From positions 47-40,029 of the forward strand of contig NZ_CAHP01000053.1 in the NCBI RefSeq assembly GCF_000294655.1: DNA of 39,983 nt. The letters are read 5' to 3'. Shown in pieces: positions 9,658-18,191 of the stretch. Made by a program: the position numbers and the translations under genes. The DNA is from Magnetospirillum molischianum DSM 120 (GTDB taxonomy: Bacteria; Pseudomonadota; Alphaproteobacteria; Rhodospirillales; Magnetospirillaceae). Position 1 is the first letter of the stretch. Every line of letters starts with the position of its first letter. The notes beneath the pieces are model-generated. The model searched no databases. It was not told where the DNA came from and saw nothing but the letters and a program-made list of their open reading frames with translations.

Positions 9658-10440
9658 TCAGATCAGGAACAGGCTATCCAGCGCCCGGAACAGGTCGTCG
9701 CCGAAACTGGCGCCTTTGAACAGAACGGGGACACGCTTTGGTAGATGCTTTAGCGAATCGTCGTCGGGGTCCAGACTGGTGATCACTGCCAACGGAATGT
9801 TGCGGGTCGAGGGCATTGCCGACAGCCCTACCGCGAGGTCGATCCCTTCCAGCGCAGGCATCATCGCCGAAATGATCACCAGATCGGGCTTGGTTTGCAC
9901 AACGACCGGAAAAGCCTGGAGCGAATCCGGGACAATCGAGACCCGATAGCCGCATTGCTGTAATTCGCGCTCAACATATCGGGTCTGGGTGCCGTGCGGC
10001 ATCACCAGCAGAACCTCGACCGCACGGATTTCGATATCGGCGAGGTTGAATCCCAGCTTGGGGGGGAGAGCCCGGACCAGGGTGGCTGGATCGCCCTGGT
10101 CGGCTCCGGTCCGGCCTTCCGCCAGTTTCAGCATCAGGTCGAAATAGCCTTCTAGATCGCTCCACAGCCGGGGCGGGGTTACCGCAGGAGCGTTGGCCAG
10201 ATATTCCTCTAGCCGATGGGCTACGGCAGACAGGCGGTGCATCGCGAAATTGGCGGCTTGGCCGCGAAAGGTGACTGCGGCGCGACGGCATTCATTAATG
10301 ACCGCAGCCAGATCGGCCCGACCGTGGCGGGCTGCATCAAGGGCGACATCAAGTTCGTGCAGGGTTTCTGCCACTTCATCGACGAACTCGCGCCGAAGTT
10401 GCTCGACAATTTCCGTCGTTCCGCCAACCGTTTCCGCCAT
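9658..10440 (-). CDS. Degenerate Hpt plus receiver-like protein
   Basis: A 260-residue soluble protein. Residues ~10-85 are a helical segment that aligns with histidine phosphotransfer domains: AAVTFRGQAANFAMHRL and AHRLEEYL match the usual AHTLKGSAGNF...L..LAHRLE pattern, but the phospho-His position is Val56. Residues ~140-260 look like a CheY receiver, with PDLVIISAMMP where PDLVLLDxMMP is usual, so the phospho-Asp is Ser191; the N-terminal acidic pair is replaced (VLLVMPHG), while Thr221 (AVITSL) and Lys242 (LFKGASFG) remain. It therefore probably cannot take part in phosphotransfer and may act as a protein-binding partner. It is divergent from the GGDEF-EAL gene at 10630. Confidence 0.7.
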   Translation of the reverse strand: MAETVGGTTEIVEQLRREFVDEVAETLHELDVALDAARHGRADLAAVINECRRAAVTFRGQAANFAMHRLSAVAHRLEEYLANAPAVTPPRLWSDLEGYFDLMLKLAEGRTGADQGDPATLVRALPPKLGFNLADIEIRAVEVLLVMPHGTQTRYVERELQQCGYRVSIVPDSLQAFPVVVQTKPDLVIISAMMPALEGIDLAVGLSAMPSTRNIPLAVITSLDPDDDSLKHLPKRVPVLFKGASFGDDLFRALDSLFLI

Positions 10441-10629
10441 GCCCTTGCGCGCCTCGTTTCCGATGAGATCGAGATCGGTCGGCAGTGTAGTCGCCGTCGG
10501 TGACCGTGACCATTGCTTTCGTGCGTCGTCTGCCTTGGGGGTGGGGCAGACCGTTTTTGCCGATGTTGCGCGACGCTCACGCTTCAGCGAAACTGCGCCT
10601 AGATTTGGACCATGTGAAGTCCATTCCTG

Positions 10630-13191
10630 ATGGGATGGCTTTTAAAGGTGGATCGGCAATTGCCTTTGGACCAGCCCATCGCGCGCATCGTCCATACGGA
10701 GATTCTGAACTGCGCGCCCGAAACGTCTGTGCACGATGCGGCTAGGCGAATGTCGGTGGCCCGATGCAGTTCGATTCTGGTCGTCGAGGCCGGTAGGCCC
10801 GTCGGGATATGGACGGAACGGGATTCTCTTTCGGTCGATTTGTCCGACCCGACAGCGCTCACCCGACCGATTTCGGCGGTGATGAGTGCGCCGATCAAGA
10901 CCATTCATCAGCATGCCACAGTCGGCGATGCTGGAATTCTGTTCCGGCTCGAAGGTGTCCGCCATCTGGTGGTGATCGACGATTCTGGCCGTGCCATCGG
11001 AATCGTCAGTCAGACCGATGTCATCATGCGCCATGGTGTCGAACATTTCCTGCTGCTGCGCAGTGTCGGTTCGGCGCTGCGGCGGCCGATGCTGGTGTTG
11101 CCCGCGCAGTTGAGCCCGGCCGATGCCGCAGCCCGCCTGAACGAAGCGCATATCGATTATGCGATCGTCGAGGGCGGTGTGGCTGGGCTGGGGATCATCA
11201 CCGAGCGTGATATCGTTCGCCTGATTGGCGGAACGGTAGAGTTTCCGGCGAGTATCGATGCACTTGCCAGCCGCCCCCTTGTCACTATCAATCGTGACGA
11301 TACTCTTCTGGCTGCCCGGACCTTGCTGGAAGCGCGCGGCATTCGCCACGTCGGCGTCACGTCGGCGGATGGGCAATTGACGGGTGTTCTATCGTTTTCC
11401 GACATTCTGACGATTCTGCAATACGAATACGTTCATCGGCTGCATGAGGCGCTGATCGAGCGTGACGAGTCGTTGTCGCGTGCCCGCCACGACCTGGGTA
11501 TCGCCCGCAAGGTGATCGACGCCTCGCAGGACGGGGTGATGATCGTCAACGCCTCGTTTCTGGTCGAGTTCGTCAATCCTGCCTTCACCCATCTGACTGG
11601 CTATGCTCCCGAAGAGATCATTGGCCACAACCCCAGGATGCTGAGGTCGGGGCGGCAGGACGAGGCATTTTATCGAGATCTTTACGATTCTCTGGCCCGT
11701 TTCGATCACTGGCAAGGCGAGATCTGGAACCGGCGCAAGAATGGCGAGGTTTTTCCCGAGTGGCTAACGATTAACGTCATCCGCGACGAAGACGGTGATG
11801 TTTCGCAATATGCCGCGATCTTCAGCGATATCAGCGAACGCAAGCGTACCGAAGAGCGGATCAAAAATCTGGCTTACTTCGATGTTCTGACCGGCTTGCC
11901 CAACCGCAGGTTGTTCACCGACCGGCTTCAACTTGCTCAGGCCAATGCCAGTCGTCACGGCCATTTTCTGGCCGTGATGTTTCTTGATCTCGATCTGTTC
12001 AAACGGATCAACGATTCTCTGGGGCACGGGGTCGGCGATCAGGTTCTGATCGAGACGGCGGGTCGCCTTAGTCGCTGCCTGCGCGAGGGAGACTCGGTGG
12101 CGCGGTTGGGAGGTGACGAATTCACCATCCTGTTGCCGCAGATCGAACAGATCGAGATTGCGGCCCGTCTCGCCGATCGGTTGCTGGCTCAGGTCAAGCA
12201 TCCGATCGTCATTGACGATCATGAATTGTACATTACCGCCTCGATCGGCATTGCCGTATTTCCCGATAACGGACCTGGGGTCGAGGCTCTGATCAAGAAC
12301 GCCGACACGGCGATGTATCGGGCCAAGGATCTCGGTCGTAACTGCTTCCAGCTTTATTCTCCGGCGATGAACGCCCGGTCGTTTGAGCGGCTTAGTATGG
12401 AAGCGGCGTTGCGTCACGCGCTGGTTCGTAACGAGTTTCGACTGGCCTATCAGGTCAAGGTCGATCTGATCAGCGGTCGGATGTCTGGGGTCGAGGCGCT
12501 GATTCGCTGGCACCATCGTGAGATGGGGCCGATCCCGCCCGCCGACTTCATCCCCTTGGCCGAGAATATGGGGGTGATTTCCGACATCGGCGAATGGGTG
12601 CTGCGCGAAGCCTGCCGTCAATGCCGTCACTGGCTTGACCTCGGTTTGCCGCCGGTGCGGATCGCCGTCAATGTTTCCGCTCTGCAATTCCACGAGACCG
12701 ATATTCCCGATGTGGTCGGGCGCGCGCTGCGCGATACCGGACTCCCGCCGCAGTTCCTTGAGCTGGAATTGACGGAATCTGTCCTGATGCAACGTGTCGA
12801 TGAGGTTGCCGTTGTATTGCGCGATCTCCGGACCATGGGGGTGCGGATTTCGATCGACGATTTCGGGACCGGCTATTCAAGCCTCAGCTATCTGAAGAAG
12901 ATGCCGATCGACGCGCTGAAGATTGATCGCTCGTTCGTTAACGATATTTTTGGCGAGAACGGCAGCGTGGCCGAAGAGGGGGCTTCGATCGTTTCAACCA
13001 TCATCAATCTCGCCCATAATCTGCGGTTAAAGGCGATCGCGGAAGGGGTCGAGACCGTCGCCCAGGCCGATTTCCTGCGCGCTCGTGGCTGTGATGAGGT
13101 TCAGGGCTTTCTCATCAGCCGTCCGGTCTCCGGCGAGGATCTGATCAGTCTGTTCGACCGCAATCTTCTTCCCGCCGGAGCCGAGATGTGA
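10630..13191 (+). CDS. CBS-PAS-GGDEF-EAL cyclic-di-GMP protein
   Basis: This 853-residue soluble protein joins about four CBS repeats (two Bateman modules, residues ~18-275), a PAS domain (~295-405, with GVMIVNASFLVEFVNPAF), a diguanylate cyclase domain and a phosphodiesterase domain. The GGDEF is complete (ARLGGDEFTILLP, about residue 495) and has an RxxD product-inhibition site five residues before it (REGD). The EAL domain is also complete: GVEALIRWH (E622), NVSALQF, LELELTESVLM, IDDFGTGYSSL, ALKIDRSFV, IAEGVET and VQGFLISRPV. It could therefore make and break c-di-GMP, with CBS domains sensing adenine nucleotides. The start is uncertain; GTG 10648, after TTTTAAAG, is an alternative. It ends 4 bp before the convergent MFS gene. 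Confidence 0.93.
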   Translation: MGWLLKVDRQLPLDQPIARIVHTEILNCAPETSVHDAARRMSVARCSSILVVEAGRPVGIWTERDSLSVDLSDPTALTRPISAVMSAPIKTIHQHATVGDAGILFRLEGVRHLVVIDDSGRAIGIVSQTDVIMRHGVEHFLLLRSVGSALRRPMLVLPAQLSPADAAARLNEAHIDYAIVEGGVAGLGIITERDIVRLIGGTVEFPASIDALASRPLVTINRDDTLLAARTLLEARGIRHVGVTSADGQLTGVLSFSDILTILQYEYVHRLHEALIERDESLSRARHDLGIARKVIDASQDGVMIVNASFLVEFVNPAFTHLTGYAPEEIIGHNPRMLRSGRQDEAFYRDLYDSLARFDHWQGEIWNRRKNGEVFPEWLTINVIRDEDGDVSQYAAIFSDISERKRTEERIKNLAYFDVLTGLPNRRLFTDRLQLAQANASRHGHFLAVMFLDLDLFKRINDSLGHGVGDQVLIETAGRLSRCLREGDSVARLGGDEFTILLPQIEQIEIAARLADRLLAQVKHPIVIDDHELYITASIGIAVFPDNGPGVEALIKNADTAMYRAKDLGRNCFQLYSPAMNARSFERLSMEAALRHALVRNEFRLAYQVKVDLISGRMSGVEALIRWHHREMGPIPPADFIPLAENMGVISDIGEWVLREACRQCRHWLDLGLPPVRIAVNVSALQFHETDIPDVVGRALRDTGLPPQFLELELTESVLMQRVDEVAVVLRDLRTMGVRISIDDFGTGYSSLSYLKKMPIDALKIDRSFVNDIFGENGSVAEEGASIVSTIINLAHNLRLKAIAEGVETVAQADFLRARGCDEVQGFLISRPVSGEDLISLFDRNLLPAGAEM

Positions 13192-13195
13192 CGTT

Positions 13196-14389
13196 TCAGG
13201 CCGATTTGCGTTCGGTGGGAAGTAACGATGCCGCCAAAGCCGCCACCAGCGCCGCCGCCGCCAGGATCCAAAACACCAGATCGAAGCTTCCAGTGCTGCC
13301 TCTGATTAGCGACACCATGGGAACTCCCAGTCCCGACACGCCGAACCCCAAGACGAATTTCAGGCCGAGTGTGGTGCCGCGCCATCCCGGTGGGCTATAG
13401 CGTGACAGCAAAAGGTTTTCGGCCGGGATCGCTCCCATATTAAAGACGACCGCCAGGGTTGCAACCACCAGCAGCCCCAGCCCAGAGGCATAGGCCAGCC
13501 CGATCAGCATCGGAATCTGAAGCAGCGCCGCTGCGACATAGATCCGCCGGGGCGACAGGCGATCGGCAAGATGACCGGCCAGAATCTGGGTCAGCCCGGC
13601 CAACAGATAGACCACGGTCACGCCGCCTGCCGCTGCCAGAATTCCCGTTTCTCCTAACCGCTCTTCGAACAGTTTGGGCAGGATGGGCTGGGTTGCCTGA
13701 TAGATTAGTCCGGCGCACAGCATCGTCACCGACAGGACCAATCCCGCCCGCACCGTATCGCCGCGATTGGCTGGCGGTTCTGGTTTGCGGTCGATCTTGG
13801 CCTCGACCACCAGCCCGCGGGCCAGAAAGACCAAAAAGATGACCCCTGTCGCGGTGACGACCAGTCCGGGGATGATAAAGGCTGCGCGCCAGCCCCACAG
13901 CGCGATTAGAAAACCGGCGGCGAGACCGGCCAGGGCAGGACCGACACCGCCGAACACGCCGTTGATACCAATCGCTTTGCCCTTATCGATTGCGTTGCTT
14001 AACAGCCACGAGATGCCGACCGGGTGATAGATCGAACCGAACAGCCCGACAAAGCCCAGGGCTACCGCCAGACTGAACGGTCCCGGAGCCAGTCCTGCCG
14101 CTATGGCCGAGCTGCCCAAGCCGAGAAAGAACACCGCCATCATCCCCACGGTACTCCAGCGGTCGCCGAGCCATCCGGCCAGCGGAGCCAACACGCCATA
14201 GAGTAGTTTCCCCGCGATGATGAGGGTCAGAACCTCTTCATACGACATCCCGAATTCACCCGGCAGCACGAGGGCGACGATGAAGAAAATCGGTTCGAAG
14301 ATATGGGAATAGGCATGGCCGGCACATGAAAAGGACAAGGACGCCTGCGCCGAGGCGGGCGAAACCATGGGGGGTGGCGCTGACGCCAT
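13196..14389 (-). CDS. MFS transporter
   Basis: An inner-membrane transporter of the major facilitator superfamily, 397 residues with about 12 hydrophobic helices and a charged central loop (EAKIDRKPEPPANRGD). The loop between helices 2 and 3 (GWLGDRWST) matches MFS motif A, and a similar GHLADRLSPRR sits in the second half. ATG 14389 is preferred over the frame start at 14434 because GGAGG lies ten bases upstream. The substrate is unknown; family members of this shape include sugar, drug and fosmidomycin-type exporters. No regulator is adjacent. Confidence 0.85.
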   Translation of the reverse strand: MASAPPPMVSPASAQASLSFSCAGHAYSHIFEPIFFIVALVLPGEFGMSYEEVLTLIIAGKLLYGVLAPLAGWLGDRWSTVGMMAVFFLGLGSSAIAAGLAPGPFSLAVALGFVGLFGSIYHPVGISWLLSNAIDKGKAIGINGVFGGVGPALAGLAAGFLIALWGWRAAFIIPGLVVTATGVIFLVFLARGLVVEAKIDRKPEPPANRGDTVRAGLVLSVTMLCAGLIYQATQPILPKLFEERLGETGILAAAGGVTVVYLLAGLTQILAGHLADRLSPRRIYVAAALLQIPMLIGLAYASGLGLLVVATLAVVFNMGAIPAENLLLSRYSPPGWRGTTLGLKFVLGFGVSGLGVPMVSLIRGSTGSFDLVFWILAAAALVAALAASLLPTERKSA

Positions 14390-14538
14390 GATTGGAAAAC
14401 CTCCGGTGTGAAGTGGGGCACTGTGCACGCCCACCCCCTCCGGCGCAACTTGACTAACGATCTGATCATTCTTGATGCGCGTTCCTATGAGGTTAACGGG
14501 CGCAACCTCCTGTTGTTACTGGTCGGCATGGTAAGTCA

Positions 14539-15216
14539 ATGTATTGGATTGATGGTGATAAACAGGCGGTTGATCTTGCATCCCTGCCGAGTTTGACCCA
14601 AAGTATCGCCCAGTCCTCCCTGCCATTGCCTTGCGGCCATTCTCCGATGTCCATGTCGAGTGTCGTCATTATCAGCCTTGCTGCGGCCGTGATCTTGGTT
14701 ATCGGTGGTAGTCTGGTTATGTATATGGCCAGCTTGGTCAAGACGGCCTACGAGCTGAAGGTGCAGATCGGAGCCGATATCGACTCTCGTCTGAGCAAAA
14801 TAAGCGAGGATCTCGATAAGAAAAGTCGCTGGATCAAGCGCGATCTGATTGAGGAAATCGAGAAAATCAAGGTTGCGCTGGAAACTGAAAATACCCGCAA
14901 ATTCGAGGCTCTGGCTGTCCCTTTGACTAATTCGGTTGAAGGTTTTGACGCTCAGGCCCGGCGCGATCGGATCGAGTGGACAGCCGCGATCGAACGCAAC
15001 CGTATCCTCATCGCTCAACTCGACAGCCAGATCGAAGACGTGCGCAACGACCTTAAGACGGCACTATCGGCACCGCCTCAGCCCATGAGCTTGGATCTGT
15101 CAACGGAATCCGCCGATATCGCATCTCCTCCTCTTACTTCCGCGCCTGTCCCACCGGTGCCTCCCGATCCGCAAACGATGAGCCAGTTTCTTCCCGATCT
15201 TGGACGGAAGAGATAG
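14539..15216 (+). CDS. Membrane-anchored coiled-coil protein, function unknown
   Basis: I do not recognise this gene. The longest frame is 225 residues, with one hydrophobic helix (SSVVIISLAAAVILVIGGSL, about residues 40-60), then a charged coiled-coil-like region (about 70-175, rich in Glu, Lys and Asp) and a Pro/Ser-rich tail. Methionines at 37 and 39 (ATG 14647 and 14653), directly before the helix, are possible true starts, since no strong ribosome binding site marks ATG 14539. The overall plan resembles RmuC- or DUF948-like single-pass proteins, but sequence similarity is not evident. The next gene starts 55 bp after its stop on the same strand. Confidence 0.6.
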   Translation: MYWIDGDKQAVDLASLPSLTQSIAQSSLPLPCGHSPMSMSSVVIISLAAAVILVIGGSLVMYMASLVKTAYELKVQIGADIDSRLSKISEDLDKKSRWIKRDLIEEIEKIKVALETENTRKFEALAVPLTNSVEGFDAQARRDRIEWTAAIERNRILIAQLDSQIEDVRNDLKTALSAPPQPMSLDLSTESADIASPPLTSAPVPPVPPDPQTMSQFLPDLGRKR

Positions 15217-15271
15217 GGGCCCGTCTGTTCCCGGATTGCCGCGGCGTCTCAAAGAGGTGAAAAACATTTCC

Positions 15272-15928
15272 ATGGCTCATCAGCATCTCGGTGAATTCGG
15301 CGATTTCTCCCTGTTTGTGCTGGTGACCAGCCCACCATGGTACGAGAATTGCTACTTTGTGACGCACCGGCCCAGTGGTGCCCTGGCTATCGTCGATCCC
15401 GGCGGTGATGCCCCCCGGTTGATCGAAGCGGTGGCGGAGATCGGTCTTACACCAACCGTGATTCTGCTGACCCACGGTCACCCGGATCATATCGGGGCTG
15501 CGTCTGAGTTGGAGGCCGAGTTCAACATCTCGACCCGCGCTCATGCCGAGGATATCCCGGTGATTGCCGCAGCCAGCGATCTTAACCGGGCCTTCACCGG
15601 CCAGCCCCAGGTTGGCCCCGGTCGGCTGGAGACCTTTACTGGCGAGCCGATCGAACGACTGGGAGGGGCGGAGGTTCGAGTGATCCATACCCCAGGCCAC
15701 AGTCCGGGCGGGGTCTGTTACGATTTCGGGCCGTTTGTTTTAACTGGCGACACCTTGTTTCGGGGCGGAGTCGGACGAACTGACCTGCCCGGTGGCAGCG
15801 AGCGCCTGTTGTGGGACTCGATCGACCGCCTGCTGGGGATGGTCGCCGACGATGCGACGCTGTTCAGTGGCCACGGTCCGGCTTGGACAGTCGCCGAGGC
15901 GCGGCGGTGGTGGGCGATGGCCGGATGA
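15272..15928 (+). CDS. Metallo-beta-lactamase-fold hydrolase (glyoxalase II-like)
   Basis: A 218-residue cytoplasmic hydrolase with the binuclear metal site THGHPDHIG, the third His in IHTPGHSPGG, Asp in LTGDTLFRGG and the last His in LFSGHGP. The SLFVLVTSPPWYENCYFV start and GDTLFRGGVGRTDLPGG match the glyoxalase II-like hydroxyacylglutathione hydrolase subgroup, which splits thioesters or related substrates; the exact substrate is open. ATG 15272 is chosen because AAAGAGGTG lies ten bases upstream; the frame could extend to 15200, overlapping the gene before. It converges with the dehydrogenase gene at 15966. Confidence 0.9.
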   Translation: MAHQHLGEFGDFSLFVLVTSPPWYENCYFVTHRPSGALAIVDPGGDAPRLIEAVAEIGLTPTVILLTHGHPDHIGAASELEAEFNISTRAHAEDIPVIAAASDLNRAFTGQPQVGPGRLETFTGEPIERLGGAEVRVIHTPGHSPGGVCYDFGPFVLTGDTLFRGGVGRTDLPGGSERLLWDSIDRLLGMVADDATLFSGHGPAWTVAEARRWWAMAG

Positions 15929-15965
15929 GGGGCGGGGAGGGGGTTCCCCGCCTCCTTCTGATCGC

Positions 15966-17423
15966 TTAGAGTCCGCCCATACACAGATATTTGGTTTCGA
16001 GAAACTCCTCGATTCCGTATTTTGATCCTTCGCGGCCCAGGCCAGATTCCTTCATTCCACCGAACGGGGCGACTTCGGTCGAGATGCTGCCGTCATTGAT
16101 CCCGACGATGCCGTATTCCAAAGCCCGCGAGACTCGCCAGACCCGTCCGATATCGCGGGAGTAGAAATAGGCAGCGAGGCCAAATTCGGTGTCGTTGGCC
16201 ATTCTGACCGCTTCTTCCTCGGTCGAGAAGCGGAATAGGGGCGCAACCGGGCCGAAGATTTCTTCCCGCGCCGGCAGCATATCCTGGGTCACACCGGTAA
16301 GAATCGTCGGTTCGAAGAATGTGCCGCCCAGGCTGTGGCGATGACCACCCAGCGCCACCCGTGCTCCCTTGGCAACCGAATCCGCGATATGGCGTTCGAC
16401 CTTGGTGATTGCCTCTTCGTTGATCAACGGCCCCTGCTGGCTGGTGGTGGTAAGGCCGGGGCCAACAGTCAGCTTTGCTGCCGCTTCGGTCAGCTTCGTG
16501 GCGAAGGCATCGTAAATGCCGTCTTGGATCAGCAGTCGGTTGGCGCAGACGCAGGTCTGTCCGGCATTGCGGAATTTAGACGCCATCGCCCCGGCTACCG
16601 CTTGATCGAGGTCGGCATCGTCAAAGACGATGAACGGCGCATTGCCGCCCAGTTCCAGGCTGAGTTTTTTTACAGTTCCGGCGCAGTTCCGCATCAGAAG
16701 TTTGCCGATCTCGGTCGAACCGGTGAAGCTCAGGGCTCTGACCACCGGACTGGAGGTCATTTCATTTCCGACCGCTGCGGGATCTCCAGCGGTGACGACG
16801 TTGAAGACGCCCGCCGGAAAACCCGCCCGCTCAGCCAGCACAGCCAATGCCAATGCCGATAGGGGCGTATCCTCGGCGGGTTTGATTACGATGGTGCAGC
16901 CTGCCGCCAATGCAGGGGCACATTTGCGCGTAATCATCGCACTGGGGAAATTCCACGGCGTGATCGCCGCCGCGACGCCCACCGCTTCCTTGGTGACGAT
17001 GATCCGTTTGCCGTGGGCATGTTCGGGGATCACGTCGCCGTAAATCCGTTTTGCCTCTTCGGCAAACCATTCGACGAAGGTGGCTCCATAGCCGACTTCC
17101 CCGCGTGCCTCGGCCAGTGGCTTGCCCTGTTCGGCAGTCAGCAACAGCGCCAGATCGTCCTGAGCCGCCATCATAAGCTCATACCAGCGTCGCAGGACTT
17201 GCGACCGCTCCTTGGCGGTTCTGTCGCGCCAAGCGGGCAGGGCGCGCTCGGCGGCGGCAATGGCGTGGCGGGTTTCTGTCGCTCCCATCGCCGGGACGGT
17301 GGCAAGGTGGCTGCCATCGGCGGGGTTGGTGACGGCGAAGGTCGCGCCAGATTCGGCATCGCACCAAGTTCCGTCAATATAGCCCTGGGTCCGCAGCAGG
17401 GCCGGATCGGCAAGAGAAAGCAT
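15966..17423 (-). CDS. gabD: NAD(P)-dependent succinate-semialdehyde dehydrogenase
   Basis: An aldehyde dehydrogenase of 485 residues, the size of GabD, which oxidises succinic semialdehyde to succinate in 4-aminobutyrate use. It has the cofactor segment ITPWNFPSAMITRK (Asn157), the nucleotide-fold FTGSTEIGK, the general base Glu257 in LELGGNAPF, and the nucleophile Cys291 in NAGQTCVCANR. EQGKPLAEARGEV and GDVIPEHAHGKR are typical of the SSADH/glutarate-semialdehyde dehydrogenase group, so glutarate semialdehyde is an alternative substrate. No gabT is adjacent in this window. Confidence 0.9.
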   Translation of the reverse strand: MLSLADPALLRTQGYIDGTWCDAESGATFAVTNPADGSHLATVPAMGATETRHAIAAAERALPAWRDRTAKERSQVLRRWYELMMAAQDDLALLLTAEQGKPLAEARGEVGYGATFVEWFAEEAKRIYGDVIPEHAHGKRIIVTKEAVGVAAAITPWNFPSAMITRKCAPALAAGCTIVIKPAEDTPLSALALAVLAERAGFPAGVFNVVTAGDPAAVGNEMTSSPVVRALSFTGSTEIGKLLMRNCAGTVKKLSLELGGNAPFIVFDDADLDQAVAGAMASKFRNAGQTCVCANRLLIQDGIYDAFATKLTEAAAKLTVGPGLTTTSQQGPLINEEAITKVERHIADSVAKGARVALGGHRHSLGGTFFEPTILTGVTQDMLPAREEIFGPVAPLFRFSTEEEAVRMANDTEFGLAAYFYSRDIGRVWRVSRALEYGIVGINDGSISTEVAPFGGMKESGLGREGSKYGIEEFLETKYLCMGGL

Positions 17424-17473
17424 GGCTTTATCCAGGATCGTTTGGGGGAAACGTCAGGGTATACCTGTCGGAC

Positions 17474-18046
17474 CTACCCTGCTATGAATTGCTCTCTTTG
17501 CCGCCCCGATTCTCTATCGAGATCGAGAAGACGGAAGGTTGTGTTTTCAAGTTCGGCCAGAGCTGTGATCTTATCCTGCACGTCGTTGAGGACGGTGCTC
17601 TCCAGACCCGGAGTGTCGAGCGCCCCCATTGCCACCAGAGTGGTGCGTACTTCGCTGTAGGCCGCCTCCAATCGCCGCGCCAGCCCCAGTCGATAAATTC
17701 CAGACGACAACGTGTCGGTCGCCTGACGATCGATGTAGGCCAGTCGCGCCGCGATCTTCTTAAGATGAAGTCGAACCCAGCGTCCTCGCACTTCGGTCAG
17801 CAGAGCGTCGAAATGATTCCTGAATTTCGAGTCCGAGGAATGATTGATCTCGGCGATGGCCAATGAAATCAGATTGCTGAGGCGCGAGGTGGCATCCTCC
17901 AACTCCTCAGTCAACAGATCGGTCACGGCGGGCGGTAAGTCGGGTACGGTAAGGTGGTGGCGAAACTGTTCCATATCCTCCGCCACGGCACGGGCGGAGA
18001 GAAGGATGTGGATCGCTCTGCTTTCGACCTGTTCCGACGACCGCAT
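17474..18046 (-). CDS. Helical protein of unknown function
   Basis: Not recognised. A 190-residue, mostly helical, soluble protein rich in Leu, Ala and charged residues, with no signal peptide, membrane segment or metal motif. The N-terminal half (SRAIHILLSARAVAEDMEQF) and the segment FRNHFDALLTEVRGRWVRLH could form a helical bundle. It begins 145 bp from the divergent gene at 18192, so both could share a control region. Base composition resembles that of its neighbours, suggesting a resident gene. Confidence 0.6.
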   Translation of the reverse strand: MRSSEQVESRAIHILLSARAVAEDMEQFRHHLTVPDLPPAVTDLLTEELEDATSRLSNLISLAIAEINHSSDSKFRNHFDALLTEVRGRWVRLHLKKIAARLAYIDRQATDTLSSGIYRLGLARRLEAAYSEVRTTLVAMGALDTPGLESTVLNDVQDKITALAELENTTFRLLDLDRESGRQREQFIAG

Positions 18047-18191
18047 TCAACTCGCCCCTTTTGTCCCCGGAGGGGACTATCATAAGCCAGCCCTATCCCT
18101 GGGTACAGCCGAACTGAACGTCAATGCTAAGGTTGACTGTGGGAGGGGTGTCTCGCAGAGTCAAAAAACGAGGCTTTGGAACGGTGCGACG

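Noticed and set aside
11764..12792. Minus-strand ORF (342 codons) inside the GGDEF-EAL gene
   Set aside because: Antisense to strongly conserved domains; no independent support.
17844..18191. Upstream extension of the helix-turn-helix protein
   Set aside because: This part is antisense to the neighbouring gene and unlike the rest of the protein; ATG 18192 is more plausible.
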